From: an uncultured Bartonella sp.
GTDB lineage: Bacteria; Pseudomonadota; Alphaproteobacteria; Rhizobiales; Rhizobiaceae
Reading direction: 5' to 3'
Length of the DNA stretch: 64,000 nucleotides
Assembly (NCBI RefSeq): GCF_946479275.1
Contig: NZ_CAMLFE010000002.1
Coordinates: forward strand, 394,758-458,757
The notes under the pieces: model-generated
Database searches by the model: none
What the model saw: the letters and a program-made list of their open reading frames with translations, nothing else
What the model was told of the DNA's origin: nothing
Shown here: positions 26,835 to 37,012 of the stretch, in pieces
Layout: every line of letters starts with the position of its first letter
Position numbering within the stretch: the first letter of the stretch is position 1
Made by a program: the position numbers and the translations under genes

Positions 26835-28804
26835 CAGAACGCCTGCCCTATGCCGATATAGAAACCTAAATCAGGGTCCCCTACTGCACCATCCAGAGGT
26901 GCTGCCACATCAAAACGTAATGGCCCAAGCCCTGTCATATAACGGACACCAATACCGGCACCGACTTTGGTATTTTCGGAAAAATCCGGTGTGGAATCAG
27001 CCCCCACAACACCGGCATCGACAAAACCAACGAGACCGATTGTATCGGTAACCATTGTGCGCAATTCCGCCGAACCTTCGACGAGCGAACGACCGCCAAT
27101 TGTATCACCGGTATCGGTTCTAATACCGATATTGCGATAGCCATAGCCACGTACCGAACCACCGCCACCAGCAAAGAAGAGCATATCAGAAGGAATTTCG
27201 CGCGCTTCCGGACCTGTAATCGAGCCGATCTTTGCCCGTGTTGCAATAACAAAGCGATCTTTCGCATCAAGCGAAAAATAGGAACGTCCTTCCAATGTCA
27301 TCTTGCCGATAAAGTTTCCATAATGAATTTCGTAAACCGGCTCCAGAACCGCTTCGCCATAAAGGCCGTGTTTCGGATTGGACTTGTTGTCACGGCTGTC
27401 ATAAAGCAATCCTCCCACAAAACCGACTGGTGTAAAATCGCGGTTGCCAAAATAGTCGTCTTCCGATTTGGTTTGGGCGGCATTGAAATAAATCCGTCCG
27501 GATAACTCGTCGGTAAATATATGTGTTAAACCGAGCTGTCCGGTAATGCCTGTGGTTGTATAATTATCAAGAACCTCACGCTGCCCCTTGAGGCTAGCGA
27601 CAAAATCGGTGTCCGGCGTAATGACACCGGGGCGGGTAAAAGTTGTTCCCAAAAGATAACCGAAGTTTTTCGGGTTATACGAGTCATCCTGACTGCCGCC
27701 AATGCCGCTAATCTTTGCGTCAAATCGCAAGCGTTCCGCATGGCCGAAAAGGTCGCGGTGCATCCAATAGGCTTCAAGCCCCGCGCCATCAAGTGTCGAA
27801 TAGCTCCCGCCAACACCAAAACGATGAAGCGGACGTTCCTGAACTGTAAGATTAAGCGGCAAGCTGCCGTCTGTCTTGATCTTGTCTGCTTCCCTCACAT
27901 TGGCTGCACGAAATACATCAAGCCGCGCCAAGCGCTTATTGGCTTTGGCAATATCGTCGGGGTCATATTCCTGCCCCTCTTTTAATCCGGTCATCCATGC
28001 GACATAGGCTGAATCCATCCGCGGCTTGTCGCTGACGTTTTTAACTGTCAAAGGACCATAACTGGCTTTCCGACCCGGTTGAACCTCGATATTGGAATCG
28101 ATTGTATTTGTTTGATGATTGGCTACAACTTCACGATTTTTTACGCTAGCCTTGGCATAGCCTTGTTGACGCCACCCTTCGATAGCAAGTTGTTCGGCCT
28201 TGAAGACAGAGCCGGATTTGGCAACATCTCCAGTGGCATAGCCTGAATCGGCAGGAAGAGGAACCTTATCCTTCTTGTCATCGGTTTTTGGCGCCAGGTC
28301 ATGAACACTGGCAACGCCGAAATGGTATTGTGGACCGGTATCGATTGTAATGAGGATATCGGATTGGTCGGGCAATTCTGTATCGGGACGGATATTGGCT
28401 GCCTCCCCACCGTTCACCTGAATACTGATTGTGCCGCCGTAATAACCTTCGGCATAAAGAGCCGCCAGAATTTTCCTGTAATCACCGCGCGCTTTGGCTA
28501 GAAGACCGGCAGAGCCGGAGGCGGGCTTATCATCATCTTCAATAAGCGAAGAGGCAGCTTTGACAATTTTTACGCCTGCTTGCGGAGCACCCTCGGCGGC
28601 AACAACTTTGACCTTATAATGTTTTGGAACACCGATAACATCGGCATTTTTATCGTTCTGGTCTTTTTTACCCCATAAATGGATACCAAAGAGATCAAAA
28701 GCACTTGCTTCCTGTGGATAAGAAAAAGCGAACGCAAAACAGGCTATGATAGCGACAAGAGCGCTCCCTGCTTTCAACGTCGATTTTTTACCCGATATCA
28801 CCAA
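26834..28804 (-). CDS. tamA: Outer-membrane assembly factor TamA
   Basis: A 656-residue Omp85-family protein. A signal peptide (about residues 1-34, ending QEASAF) is followed by POTRA-like repeats to about residue 330. A C-terminal beta barrel contains FAGGGGSVRGYGYRNIG, the family's conserved lid-lock loop, and ends with the outer-membrane signature phenylalanine in YIGIGQAF. With TamB it supports insertion of outer-membrane proteins. The start is a TTG at 28804 or a GTG at 28801, both leaving the signal peptide intact. It heads the tamA-tamB-thpR group. Confidence 0.94.
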   Translation of the reverse strand: MVISGKKSTLKAGSALVAIIACFAFAFSYPQEASAFDLFGIHLWGKKDQNDKNADVIGVPKHYKVKVVAAEGAPQAGVKIVKAASSLIEDDDKPASGSAGLLAKARGDYRKILAALYAEGYYGGTISIQVNGGEAANIRPDTELPDQSDILITIDTGPQYHFGVASVHDLAPKTDDKKDKVPLPADSGYATGDVAKSGSVFKAEQLAIEGWRQQGYAKASVKNREVVANHQTNTIDSNIEVQPGRKASYGPLTVKNVSDKPRMDSAYVAWMTGLKEGQEYDPDDIAKANKRLARLDVFRAANVREADKIKTDGSLPLNLTVQERPLHRFGVGGSYSTLDGAGLEAYWMHRDLFGHAERLRFDAKISGIGGSQDDSYNPKNFGYLLGTTFTRPGVITPDTDFVASLKGQREVLDNYTTTGITGQLGLTHIFTDELSGRIYFNAAQTKSEDDYFGNRDFTPVGFVGGLLYDSRDNKSNPKHGLYGEAVLEPVYEIHYGNFIGKMTLEGRSYFSLDAKDRFVIATRAKIGSITGPEAREIPSDMLFFAGGGGSVRGYGYRNIGIRTDTGDTIGGRSLVEGSAELRTMVTDTIGLVGFVDAGVVGADSTPDFSENTKVGAGIGVRYMTGLGPLRFDVAAPLDGAVGDPDLGFYIGIGQAF

Positions 28805-29141
28805 AACACTTAACTCTTGACCGTCAGACTCTTGAATTTACCCGTTTAATCAATTCGAATATAGCGCCCTTGAAAGCCGAACCCACAGTTTATCTCATCA
28901 GATTAAACAAAAGGCACTGTTCTAAAAACTTCTCTCCCCCATGCGTTAGCATAGGCTACTTTTTATTCATACACCGACAACCATGATTTTGCTTCATTTT
29001 CGTCAAGGAAGTGTTAAGCGACAATTTTTGTCATATCATGACAACGCCCATATTTTTAACGGATGTTCTTGAAATGTTCTTGATTTCCACCCAAAAAAAT
29101 GATTGTTTCATTTTGACACAACGCAGGTGAGAACAAGACAA
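28805..29141. other. Divergent tamA/comM promoter region
   Basis: This gap separates tamA (minus) from comM (plus) and shows no coding character. It contains a LexA-type box at 29065-29079 close to comM. The tamA promoter should lie on the left side, but I could not pick a convincing -35/-10 pair. Confidence 0.5.
29065..29079 (+). promoter_or_regulatory. LexA box (alphaproteobacterial type) upstream of comM
   Basis: GTTCTTGAAATGTTC is an exact GTTC-N7-GTTC direct repeat, the SOS box of alphaproteobacteria. It lies 63-77 nt before the comM start codon, where a repressor would cover the promoter. A second box of the same form precedes imuA in this window. Confidence 0.75.
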
Positions 29142-30674
29142 ATGGTTGCACGTATTACGACTGTTGCCTTTTCCGGCATCGAGGCTTTACCCGTCGATGT
29201 ACAGGTTATGATTGCCAATGGTAAAATGGGAATGTCGATTGTCGGGCTTGCCGACAAGGCAGTCGCCGAAAGTCGCGAACGTGTGCAGGCAGCACTTCAT
29301 GCCTGCGGATTATCCATGCCGGTCAAACGGATTACCGTCAATCTCGCCCCCGCCGATTTGCCCAAGGAAGGTTCCCATTATGATTTGCCGATCGCTGTCG
29401 GGCTCATGGTCGCAATGGGACTTCTCCCGACAGAAGTCGAACAGGAATATGTTGTTCTCGGCGAATTGGCGCTTGACGGCTCGATCGCACCTGTAAGTGG
29501 CGTCTTGCCCGCAGCTATGACAGCTGTGGCTTCCGGCAAAGGATTGATTTGTCCGGAAAAATGCGGACCGGAAGCAGCTTGGGCAGGTTCAGACACAAAG
29601 ATATTGGCTCCCTCAAGTTTGCTTGCACTGGTCAATCATTTCAAAGGTTCCCAATTTTTATCGTCCCCGCAACCTCGCCAATATATTATTCAGGATAATC
29701 TACCCGACCTTGCCGACATCAAAGGGCAAAGTGCAGCCAAACGTGCACTCGAGGTTGCGGCAGCCGGACGCCATAATCTTCTGTTTGTCGGCCCCCCGGG
29801 AGCCGGAAAATCAATGCTGGCCGAGCGTTTGCCATCCATATTGCCACCTCTTGATGCACGCGAACTTCTCGACGTTTCGCTTATCGCTTCGATTGCCGGT
29901 GAAACAACAAATGGTTCTGTTTCCATTCATCGCCCTTTCCGTGCGCCCCATCATTCGGCATCTATGGCTGCTATGGTCGGCGGTGGTATCAAGGCACATC
30001 CAGGGGAAGTTTCGCTTGCCCATAATGGCGTTTTGTTTCTTGACGAGTTTCCGGAATTTTCACCGCAAGTTCTCGATTCTTTGCGTCAACCGCTTGAAAG
30101 CGGGGAATGTGTTGTTGCGCGTGCCAACCGGCATGTCAGCTATCCGGCACGCATCCAGCTTGTTGCTGCCATGAACCCTTGTCGTTGTGGTATGGCAGGC
30201 GAACCGGGGCATGTTTGCGCCAAAGGCCCGAAATGCCAGCTTGATTATCAAGCGCGTATTTCCGGCCCGCTGCTTGATCGCATAGATTTGCGAATTGACG
30301 TTCCAGCTCTGTCAGCGCTTGATCTCATCAAACCGGCAGAAGCCGAACCAAGCCACGTTGTCGCCGAACGTGTTAGAAAAGCACGAGATATACAGGCTAA
30401 AAGATATGCAGAACTGGGAATGCCCCAAATCCGCACCAATGGCGATTGTCCTGCAAATCTGATCGAAAAAGTTGCTGTTCTTGATGGTGCCGCAACAATA
30501 TTATTACAAACGATAAGCGAAAAAATGCGCCTTTCCGCACGCGCTTACCATCGTGTCCTGAAAGTTGCTCGTACGATTGCCGATCTTGACGGTGAGACGC
30601 ATCTTACCAAACGCCATCTTGCCGAAGCGGTTTCCTATCGTTTGGGCAATGAGCGGCTAAAAGCCGTCGCTTGA
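29142..30674 (+). CDS. comM: ComM/YifB-family AAA+ ATPase
   Basis: A 510-residue Mg-chelatase-like AAA+ protein. The N-terminal Lon-like fold has MSIVGLADKAVAESRERV. Walker A GPPGAGKS is at residues 217-224, Walker B LFLDEFPEF follows, and a four-cysteine cluster lies in NPCRCGMAG...CAKGPKC. ComM is a hexameric helicase that extends branch migration when incoming DNA integrates during natural transformation. The start at 29142 is chosen because homologues begin VARITTVAFSG and AGGTGAG lies upstream. A longer frame from 29103 lacks family character. The LexA box predicts induction by DNA damage. Confidence 0.94.
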   Translation: MVARITTVAFSGIEALPVDVQVMIANGKMGMSIVGLADKAVAESRERVQAALHACGLSMPVKRITVNLAPADLPKEGSHYDLPIAVGLMVAMGLLPTEVEQEYVVLGELALDGSIAPVSGVLPAAMTAVASGKGLICPEKCGPEAAWAGSDTKILAPSSLLALVNHFKGSQFLSSPQPRQYIIQDNLPDLADIKGQSAAKRALEVAAAGRHNLLFVGPPGAGKSMLAERLPSILPPLDARELLDVSLIASIAGETTNGSVSIHRPFRAPHHSASMAAMVGGGIKAHPGEVSLAHNGVLFLDEFPEFSPQVLDSLRQPLESGECVVARANRHVSYPARIQLVAAMNPCRCGMAGEPGHVCAKGPKCQLDYQARISGPLLDRIDLRIDVPALSALDLIKPAEAEPSHVVAERVRKARDIQAKRYAELGMPQIRTNGDCPANLIEKVAVLDGAATILLQTISEKMRLSARAYHRVLKVARTIADLDGETHLTKRHLAEAVSYRLGNERLKAVA

Positions 30675-31331
30675 ATAGTGTTGCTCAAATCGTGAAAAAT
30701 AAGGTGCTAAGCGCGTTTTTTGCGCCATTCAAATCTTCACATCAAAGCTCGTATTATTCATCCGTTACATAATTCATAATTACACTGTGAAAATGGAATA
30801 TGAAGCTTGTTATCAGAGCAAAATAATCTTCCGAATGGTCTTCAAGCTTTTTCAAAAACCGATTGATGAAACATAACATGATTTTATCTGCATCTGCACC
30901 TTTGCCTGCGAGCAAATAATATGGAATCAGGTTTCCAGATTTTATTTTGCTGTTTATTTTCAAGCCACAACCGGCGTTCAATGCATTCAAATGCTTTTTA
31001 AAAACGCGAATGTTTTGCAAATTTCCGATTTGACTAAAATGACAAGAGCAAATGGATTCATGGACGTTCAGATCACCTGAACACAGGTGCACGCTTCGGC
31101 TTTCAGACCCATGCTTTTCCTTGATCAAACCCTCATAGCCTTATTCATTTTTGACGGGATTTTGTCTTTCTTAAAAGATTGAAACAACAGTTTTAAAAGT
31201 ACTGAACAACTGCCGATCAAGTGATGAAGCCTTCATAGGCTTCCTACATTTTTCAGCTTGTCATCAAACGGCTTGAAGGGCGCAACATAAAAAGCTGAAG
31301 AGTTTAAAAGTCTTGATTTATGACAAAAGTT
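30675..31331. other. Intergenic region between comM and dnaE2
   Basis: The two flanking genes converge here. Apart from one doubtful minus-strand frame (30754-31128) I see no gene. A perfect hairpin GAAGCC-TTCATA-GGCTTC lies near 31224-31241 without a following T tract. Neither flanking gene has a textbook terminator in this stretch. Confidence 0.4.
30754..31128 (-). CDS. Doubtful hypothetical protein
   Basis: A 124-residue open frame from a TTG at 31128, with GAGGG only a few bases upstream. The product is rich in His and Cys, with no signal peptide or membrane helix and no motif I recognise. The C-terminal half (FLKKLEDHSEDYFALITSF) looks amphipathic. It lies alone between convergent comM and dnaE2. 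It could be a real accessory gene or a chance frame; low confidence. Confidence 0.25.
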   Translation of the reverse strand: MIKEKHGSESRSVHLCSGDLNVHESICSCHFSQIGNLQNIRVFKKHLNALNAGCGLKINSKIKSGNLIPYYLLAGKGADADKIMLCFINRFLKKLEDHSEDYFALITSFIFHFHSVIMNYVTDE

Positions 31332-34300
31332 TCAATGGAAATCGCGGGATTTTGGCAGAGCACGGAACTGACGAGGATGGCGGGCAACAAGTTCGCTTTC
31401 AATTGCTGCAAAATGTTCGGGAATTTCGCTCAGATTGATAATATCCATACTTCTATCTTCAATATAAGAGGCAACAAGATGGGTAACACCGGAAGAATCC
31501 CGTTGTATTTTACCTGTTATCAATAGGAGCTTTCCTCCCATGACCTCGCGGCGAAAGCGCAACATTATTTTTGGCCAGACAACAATATTGGCAATGCCGC
31601 TTTCATCTTCCATTGTCAAAAAGACTACGCCCTTGGCACTGCCGGGCTTTTGCCGGACTGTAACAATACCGGCAATTGTTGCCGTAGATCCTCCTGCAAT
31701 TTCCATTGCTTCATGACAGGTAAGCACACCCTTTTTCACAAGGTCGTTTCGCAAAAAACTGAACGGATGGGCTTTTAGCGACAAGCGCGTTGTTTCATAA
31801 TCGGTAATAACATGTTCGCTCAATTTCATCGGCGTAAAAATAAGCGGGTCTTCTTCACCGAGATCAGATTGTTGTGCTGCCGCAAATAATGGCAAATTTC
31901 CATGATCGGGCAAACGGCGCACCGCCCACAAAGCCGAACGCCGCTCTTTATTGATACTTAAGAAACAATCGGCATCGGCAAGAAGTTCAAAGGCGCGTTT
32001 TGGTAACACCACCCGACGATGCAATTCTTCAATCGAGGAAAACAGCCCTTCGGCCTGTTGAAGTTCGATTCTTTTTCCCCATTCAATGGCAAAACCGTTG
32101 ATTTGGCGAAACCCCAATCGCAAAGAAAAACCATTGCCGTTTTTTTCCAGACGATGGTCATAATGACTATGATTGACATCGACCGGCAAAACCTCGACAC
32201 CGTGATTGCGGGCATCCCGAATAATCTGGGCGGGGGCATAAAATCCCATAGGTTGGGAATTAAGAAGAGCAGTCGCGAAAATTTCCGGATGATGACATTT
32301 GAGCCAAGCCGAAATATAAACAAGGTGGGCAAAGCTTGCAGCATGGCTTTCAGGAAAACCATATTCACCGAAACCTTCAATCTGCTTGAAACAATTTTCG
32401 GCAAAATCGCGCTTGTAGCCTCGTCTCACCATTCCCTCGACCATTTTTGCCCGCATGGTATGAATAGTTCCAACCCGCCGGAACGTTGCCATGGCACGGC
32501 GTAAAAGATTGGCTTCATCGGGAGTAAATTTGGCGGCTTCTATGGCAATGCGCATTGCCTGTTCCTGAAAAAGTGGCACGCCCAAGGTTTTTCCCAGAAC
32601 ACGTTGCAATTCGTCAGGCGGGCCGAATTGTGGTGAAGGTGAGGGATAAACAACTTTTTCCATATGGTTGCGACGGCGCAAATACGGGTGCACCATATCG
32701 CCTTGTATCGGGCCTGGGCGGACAATAGCCACTTCAATGACCAGATCATAGAATTGTTTCGGTTTCAATCGCGGCAACATGTTCATTTGTGCCCGGCTTT
32801 CAACCTGAAAAACTCCGATTGAGTCGCCTTTCGACAACATTTTATAGACGCTTTCGTCTTCCCGCGGCACATCATGCAAGCCATGGCTGATATTTTTATG
32901 ACGTTTCAAAAGATCAAAAGCTTTGCGGATCAAGGTCAACATACCCAAAGACAAAATATCGACCTTCATCAATTTGACCGTGTCGATATCATCTTTATCC
33001 CACTCGATAAAGCTGCGGTCTTTCATGGCAGCAGGGCCGATCGGCACGGTTTCGTCAAGCCTTTGCTCAGTCAAAACAAAACCGCCGACATGTTGTGACA
33101 AATGTCTTGGGAAGCCGACCAATTCATGAGCAAGACGTACCGTCAGACCAATCATCCGGTTTGTCGGGTCGAGTCCTCTTTGAGCAATCTCCTCATCGCT
33201 CACTTTCTTGCCGGATGTGCCCCAGACAGTCGAGGCAATCGCACCTATAATATCTTCGCTCAAGCCCAAAGCTTTGCCGACATCTCGAATGGCACTGCGA
33301 CTGCGATAACAGATGACCGTTGCAACAATTGCAGCTCTATGACGACCATAACGACGATAGATATATTGCATCACTTCTTCGCGCCGCTCATGCTCGAAAT
33401 CGACATCAATATCGGGTGGCTCGTTACGTTCTTCGGAAATGAACCGCTCGAACAACAGATCAATCTGTTGCGGATTGACATTGGTAATGCCCAAACAGAA
33501 ACATACTGCCGAATTGGCGGCCGAACCGCGCCCCTGACAAAGAATGCCTTGTGATTTTGCAAAACTGACAATGTCATAAACAGTCAGAAAATAGGGAGCA
33601 TAGCGAAGCTTCTTGATAAGCTTCAATTCTTTTTCCAGAAGTGGTTTTACACTCTCATAAGCTGTCTTTGGAAACCTTTCAGCCATGCCTTTCCAGGTCA
33701 ATTCTTCCAGATAGGATTGGGGCGTTTTACCGGCAGGAACCGGCTCGTCCGGATAGGAATAGGAAAGGTCATCAAGTGAAAAGGAAATGGGGGCTACAAA
33801 ATCCTGTTGCGTCTCGATTGCTCCGGAAAAATTCCGATAAAGCCGTTCTATTTCTTTCACCGGCTTCAGATATTTTTCGCTATTGGCTTGAAGCACAAAT
33901 CCGGCTTCGTCAATTGTTTTATGAAGGCGGACTGCTGTCAGAATATCCTGTACAATGCGCCTTTCTTCACTGTGATAGAGAATATCGGCAGCAGCAATGA
34001 GGCCGACGTTAAAGTTTTTGGCCATTGTTGCCAGATATTCGCCATAGCGGGCATCCTTGCCGGTAAAATTCATCGGCAAACCCAGAAAGACTTGCCCCTT
34101 TGCCACCTGTTGCAAATTTTTCAACGTGTCTTCCAGTTTTTCGCCATCTGTAACAATGATCTGGAAACCGCGCGCACGAAATAAAAAATCTTCAAACTTT
34201 AATTGGCAGGCTCCTTTTTCGCCGGATTTTGCTTTTCCTTCACTCAACATCCGGCACAACATGCCATAAGCCTTTCTGTCTCGTGGATAGACAACAAGAT

Positions 34301-34532
34301 CCGGCGTTCCATCCGAAAACACCAGCCGGCAACCGACAAGATAGCGGAATGAAGGGTCAAGTTTTAAAACTTCCCGTGCCATGGCAAAGCCGCGAACCAC
34401 ACCGGCCAATGTGTTTTCATCGGCAATACCGATGCCTGCATAGTGGAGACGTGCCGCCTCACCCACCAGCTCTTCGGGATGGGAAGCGCCTTTTAAAAAC
34501 GAAAAATTGCTTCTTACAGACAATGCAAACAT
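31332..34532 (-). CDS. dnaE2: Error-prone DNA polymerase DnaE2 (ImuC)
   Basis: A 1066-residue C-family polymerase. It has an N-terminal PHP domain (NFSFLKGASHPEELV). The palm region contains PPDIDVDFEHERREEV, which holds catalytic aspartates. RRAMATFRRVGTI and a C-terminal OB fold (VTVRQKPGSAKGVVFLTMEDE) complete it. It is shorter than replicative DnaE, as DnaE2 proteins are. It performs translesion synthesis together with ImuA and ImuB under SOS control. It follows imuB after 155 nt and has no LexA box of its own, so it probably depends on the imuA promoter. Confidence 0.95.
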   Translation of the reverse strand: MFALSVRSNFSFLKGASHPEELVGEAARLHYAGIGIADENTLAGVVRGFAMAREVLKLDPSFRYLVGCRLVFSDGTPDLVVYPRDRKAYGMLCRMLSEGKAKSGEKGACQLKFEDFLFRARGFQIIVTDGEKLEDTLKNLQQVAKGQVFLGLPMNFTGKDARYGEYLATMAKNFNVGLIAAADILYHSEERRIVQDILTAVRLHKTIDEAGFVLQANSEKYLKPVKEIERLYRNFSGAIETQQDFVAPISFSLDDLSYSYPDEPVPAGKTPQSYLEELTWKGMAERFPKTAYESVKPLLEKELKLIKKLRYAPYFLTVYDIVSFAKSQGILCQGRGSAANSAVCFCLGITNVNPQQIDLLFERFISEERNEPPDIDVDFEHERREEVMQYIYRRYGRHRAAIVATVICYRSRSAIRDVGKALGLSEDIIGAIASTVWGTSGKKVSDEEIAQRGLDPTNRMIGLTVRLAHELVGFPRHLSQHVGGFVLTEQRLDETVPIGPAAMKDRSFIEWDKDDIDTVKLMKVDILSLGMLTLIRKAFDLLKRHKNISHGLHDVPREDESVYKMLSKGDSIGVFQVESRAQMNMLPRLKPKQFYDLVIEVAIVRPGPIQGDMVHPYLRRRNHMEKVVYPSPSPQFGPPDELQRVLGKTLGVPLFQEQAMRIAIEAAKFTPDEANLLRRAMATFRRVGTIHTMRAKMVEGMVRRGYKRDFAENCFKQIEGFGEYGFPESHAASFAHLVYISAWLKCHHPEIFATALLNSQPMGFYAPAQIIRDARNHGVEVLPVDVNHSHYDHRLEKNGNGFSLRLGFRQINGFAIEWGKRIELQQAEGLFSSIEELHRRVVLPKRAFELLADADCFLSINKERRSALWAVRRLPDHGNLPLFAAAQQSDLGEEDPLIFTPMKLSEHVITDYETTRLSLKAHPFSFLRNDLVKKGVLTCHEAMEIAGGSTATIAGIVTVRQKPGSAKGVVFLTMEDESGIANIVVWPKIMLRFRREVMGGKLLLITGKIQRDSSGVTHLVASYIEDRSMDIINLSEIPEHFAAIESELVARHPRQFRALPKSRDFH

Positions 34533-34687
34533 GTTGACGCCTCATTTTGTCTGATCGTTTCCTGGCGGAAAGATTTTTTGCCGGGAAGAAAAGACATGTT
34601 TTTCAAAAAACCGGACTTTCTTGTAAGTAACAAAAACCCTGCATAATGCGTAAACTTGCCTTTAAAGCTTCTGGAAACTGAAAAATT

Positions 34688-36286
34688 TCAGGCAAATAAT
34701 CCATGCAGAAACCATTTTGTTTTTGGATATTCGCCATAACGGAATATCCAGAAACGTTCGCCATTTTCATCTTCCACGCGATAATAATCACGATCAGGGC
34801 CCGAATGTTTCCACCATTCGGCACTGATGCGTTCAGGCCCTTCGGCAAGGCGGATTTTATGGATAACCCTTCGCCAGCGAAAAGAAGCTGGCGGATCATC
34901 CGGCAAAGCGGCAATGACATCAATGGGCTGTGGCGGGCAAAAAAGCCTGATAGGGCGTTCTGGCGGATTGGGATGAAGAGGAGAAAATCCTTGTGCCTTC
35001 AATTGTGCATCCAAAGCTTTCAAAGCTTCGGTGTGCGGTTTATGGTGCTGCGCTACCCCCCAAAAAGCTGCATATTCGGGAATATGGCTCTCTCTGCTAC
35101 CAGCCACCAGAACATGATCTGCCCCCAGACGGGTTGAAAGCCGATCAACCAGTTGCCCGATTTCTGCCGGTTCGAGATCGTCATTGACAAGCCCTGTCTG
35201 AAGGGGGTGAAGGGGAGCGGAACGACTTGCCGAAAGAGCCAAAGTATCATAGCCATATCCCGCATCGAGCGGTGTCTTCAAACTTTTCAGCCGTTCCTCA
35301 AGAAGCGACAGGAATTGTACGGGGTCGCTCAAAGGGCGACCGGTCTCGATGCCTATCCGGTCAATATGTCCATCAACCCGATAAAGGATGATGTTTATCA
35401 TCAGACACCCCAGACCGAGCTTCGTCAGACGCTTGAAAAACTTTTTTGCCAGAACAAAAAACTGTTTTTCAACCATTGTTACATCAATCAACGGCTCTTC
35501 CAAACGTAATGACAAATAAAGGGATGGGGGCGGACTTATGAATGAAAGCGGTTCCTGTCTTTTCCCATAAAGCGCATCAAGGCGGGCAGGCAAAACTTCG
35601 CCAAAGCGCGCAGCCAGTGCTTTTGGTGAAACCGCCTGAATATCTTTCAGACAATAAAATCCGGCACGGCGAAGTGCCATCTGGACATCCGGCTTTGCTT
35701 CAAGGGCCGGTAATTTCAGCCGATCCAGTGTTAAAACAAAATCTTCTCTTGTGACAAAACGGTTGACACCAAAACGGGCAAAAGCCCGTGCGGCTGCCGG
35801 TGTTATTGTCAGTGCCGAAAGTGTCTCAAGCCCCAGCCCCTTATAATAAGCGGTCACTTTTTCGAGCATTTTTTGTGGCCCGCCGAAAAGATGATCGCAG
35901 CCTGTTACATCGAGTATCAAACCAAAGGGAAGGCTATAGGCTACAAGAGGGGTGAACCGTCCGGCATTTCGGGCGAGATATTGAAGATAGTCCTTGTCGG
36001 CCTCTTCCGCTTCATTGACTGTTTCTATTCTTTCGCAAAGGCTGCGTGCATGAACCAGAGAAAGCCCCGGATAAAGGCCGGCATGTATAGCCGCCTCATT
36101 GACACAAGCAAGCCTAAGTCCGTGAACTGAACGGCCAACCACAGCAAAAGGTTTTGTGAAATCCGGTGCTTTTTCAGGCGGCAAAACCGTCTTCAGACGG
36201 TCTATTGGCAGGCGAGGAAAAGCGAGTGCCAGATAGAGCCGGTTGTGTATGCCGTATTTCTTGGGGGGTTGTAAAAATCTGGTCAT
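34688..36286 (-). CDS. imuB: ImuB, Y-family polymerase-like mutagenesis protein
   Basis: A 532-residue Y-family-related protein. It starts LYLALAFPRLPIDRLKTV, typical of ImuB. ImuB lacks catalytic acidic residues of active Y-family polymerases and acts as a hub between the beta clamp, ImuA and DnaE2. The C-terminus contains PERISAEWWKHSGPDRDYYR and RFWIFRYGEYPKTKWFLHGLFA, a family-typical tail. The only credible start codon is the ATG at 36286, preceded by GGAAC. Translation therefore begins inside imuA, overlapping it by 113 nt. Confidence 0.92.
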   Translation of the reverse strand: MTRFLQPPKKYGIHNRLYLALAFPRLPIDRLKTVLPPEKAPDFTKPFAVVGRSVHGLRLACVNEAAIHAGLYPGLSLVHARSLCERIETVNEAEEADKDYLQYLARNAGRFTPLVAYSLPFGLILDVTGCDHLFGGPQKMLEKVTAYYKGLGLETLSALTITPAAARAFARFGVNRFVTREDFVLTLDRLKLPALEAKPDVQMALRRAGFYCLKDIQAVSPKALAARFGEVLPARLDALYGKRQEPLSFISPPPSLYLSLRLEEPLIDVTMVEKQFFVLAKKFFKRLTKLGLGCLMINIILYRVDGHIDRIGIETGRPLSDPVQFLSLLEERLKSLKTPLDAGYGYDTLALSASRSAPLHPLQTGLVNDDLEPAEIGQLVDRLSTRLGADHVLVAGSRESHIPEYAAFWGVAQHHKPHTEALKALDAQLKAQGFSPLHPNPPERPIRLFCPPQPIDVIAALPDDPPASFRWRRVIHKIRLAEGPERISAEWWKHSGPDRDYYRVEDENGERFWIFRYGEYPKTKWFLHGLFA

Positions 36287-36995
36287 GGATGTTCCATTGC
36301 ATCAACCAATGTCCGGTATATCCGGTTCTATTTCGCAAAAGTGTGACATCATAATTTGTTAGCCCCGGTGCTTTTGCACCCGAACTTTCGGAAGGTGCTG
36401 CTTTGATTTGCCAACGTGTGGCAGCGTTGCTGTTTTTCAATGCTTCTTTGCCAAGCACCAGAACAACCGGCGAATGTGCTTTTTCTGCTGCCAGATGCAA
36501 ACGTCGGGTGGCTGTAAAATCAAGCGCCCGACAGGCGCCTGAAAGGCTCAACAACAAACCACCAACACGAGACGTTGCCAATGCATCATCAGCCGCTTTC
36601 AAAACATCTTCGGCTTTCGGACAACGCACCAGAATAAATCGCGCCGGATCAAGCCCGAAAGCAGAAATACCGACAGGATAGGGAATGCCATATTCTATTT
36701 CTGTGCTTTCTTCTTCCAGCCAGATAAAAGGACAATTTGCTTTGTCATTGCGTTTGAGAAGGCCGAGAGAAAAACCGGTTGCACTATTCATGGCGGCAGG
36801 ACCGGAAATAACTTCATGCAAAGCATAAGAAGGAAATGGACCAGCCGCAAAATCTACTTCTTCGTGACCGAGATAGAAATAACCTTCAGGAAGGGCATGT
36901 TTTTCCCTGCCCTTCCTATTGTCATCCATAGAAAAAGCGACAGGTTTTCCTTCCATACGGGCAACAAGGCGACGTAACTGGGCTATATCCGGCAT
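36174..36995 (-). CDS. imuA: ImuA, RecA-like mutagenesis protein
   Basis: A 273-residue protein of the ImuA family (SOS mutagenesis, related to RecA/SulA folds). LHEVISGPAAMNSATGFSLGLL and ARFILVRCPKAEDVLKAADDAL match the family. GLLLSLSGACRALDFTATRRLHLAAEKA follows in the middle part. The start at 36995 (MPDIAQLRRLVARMEG) is preferred because the LexA box lies right upstream of it; a longer frame from 37058 would translate the operator itself. It leads the imuA-imuB-dnaE2 operon. Confidence 0.92.
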   Translation of the reverse strand: MPDIAQLRRLVARMEGKPVAFSMDDNRKGREKHALPEGYFYLGHEEVDFAAGPFPSYALHEVISGPAAMNSATGFSLGLLKRNDKANCPFIWLEEESTEIEYGIPYPVGISAFGLDPARFILVRCPKAEDVLKAADDALATSRVGGLLLSLSGACRALDFTATRRLHLAAEKAHSPVVLVLGKEALKNSNAATRWQIKAAPSESSGAKAPGLTNYDVTLLRNRTGYTGHWLMQWNIHDQIFTTPQEIRHTQPALSGTRFSSPANRPSEDGFAA

Positions 36996-37012
36996 AAAAG
37001 ACTCACAATAAT

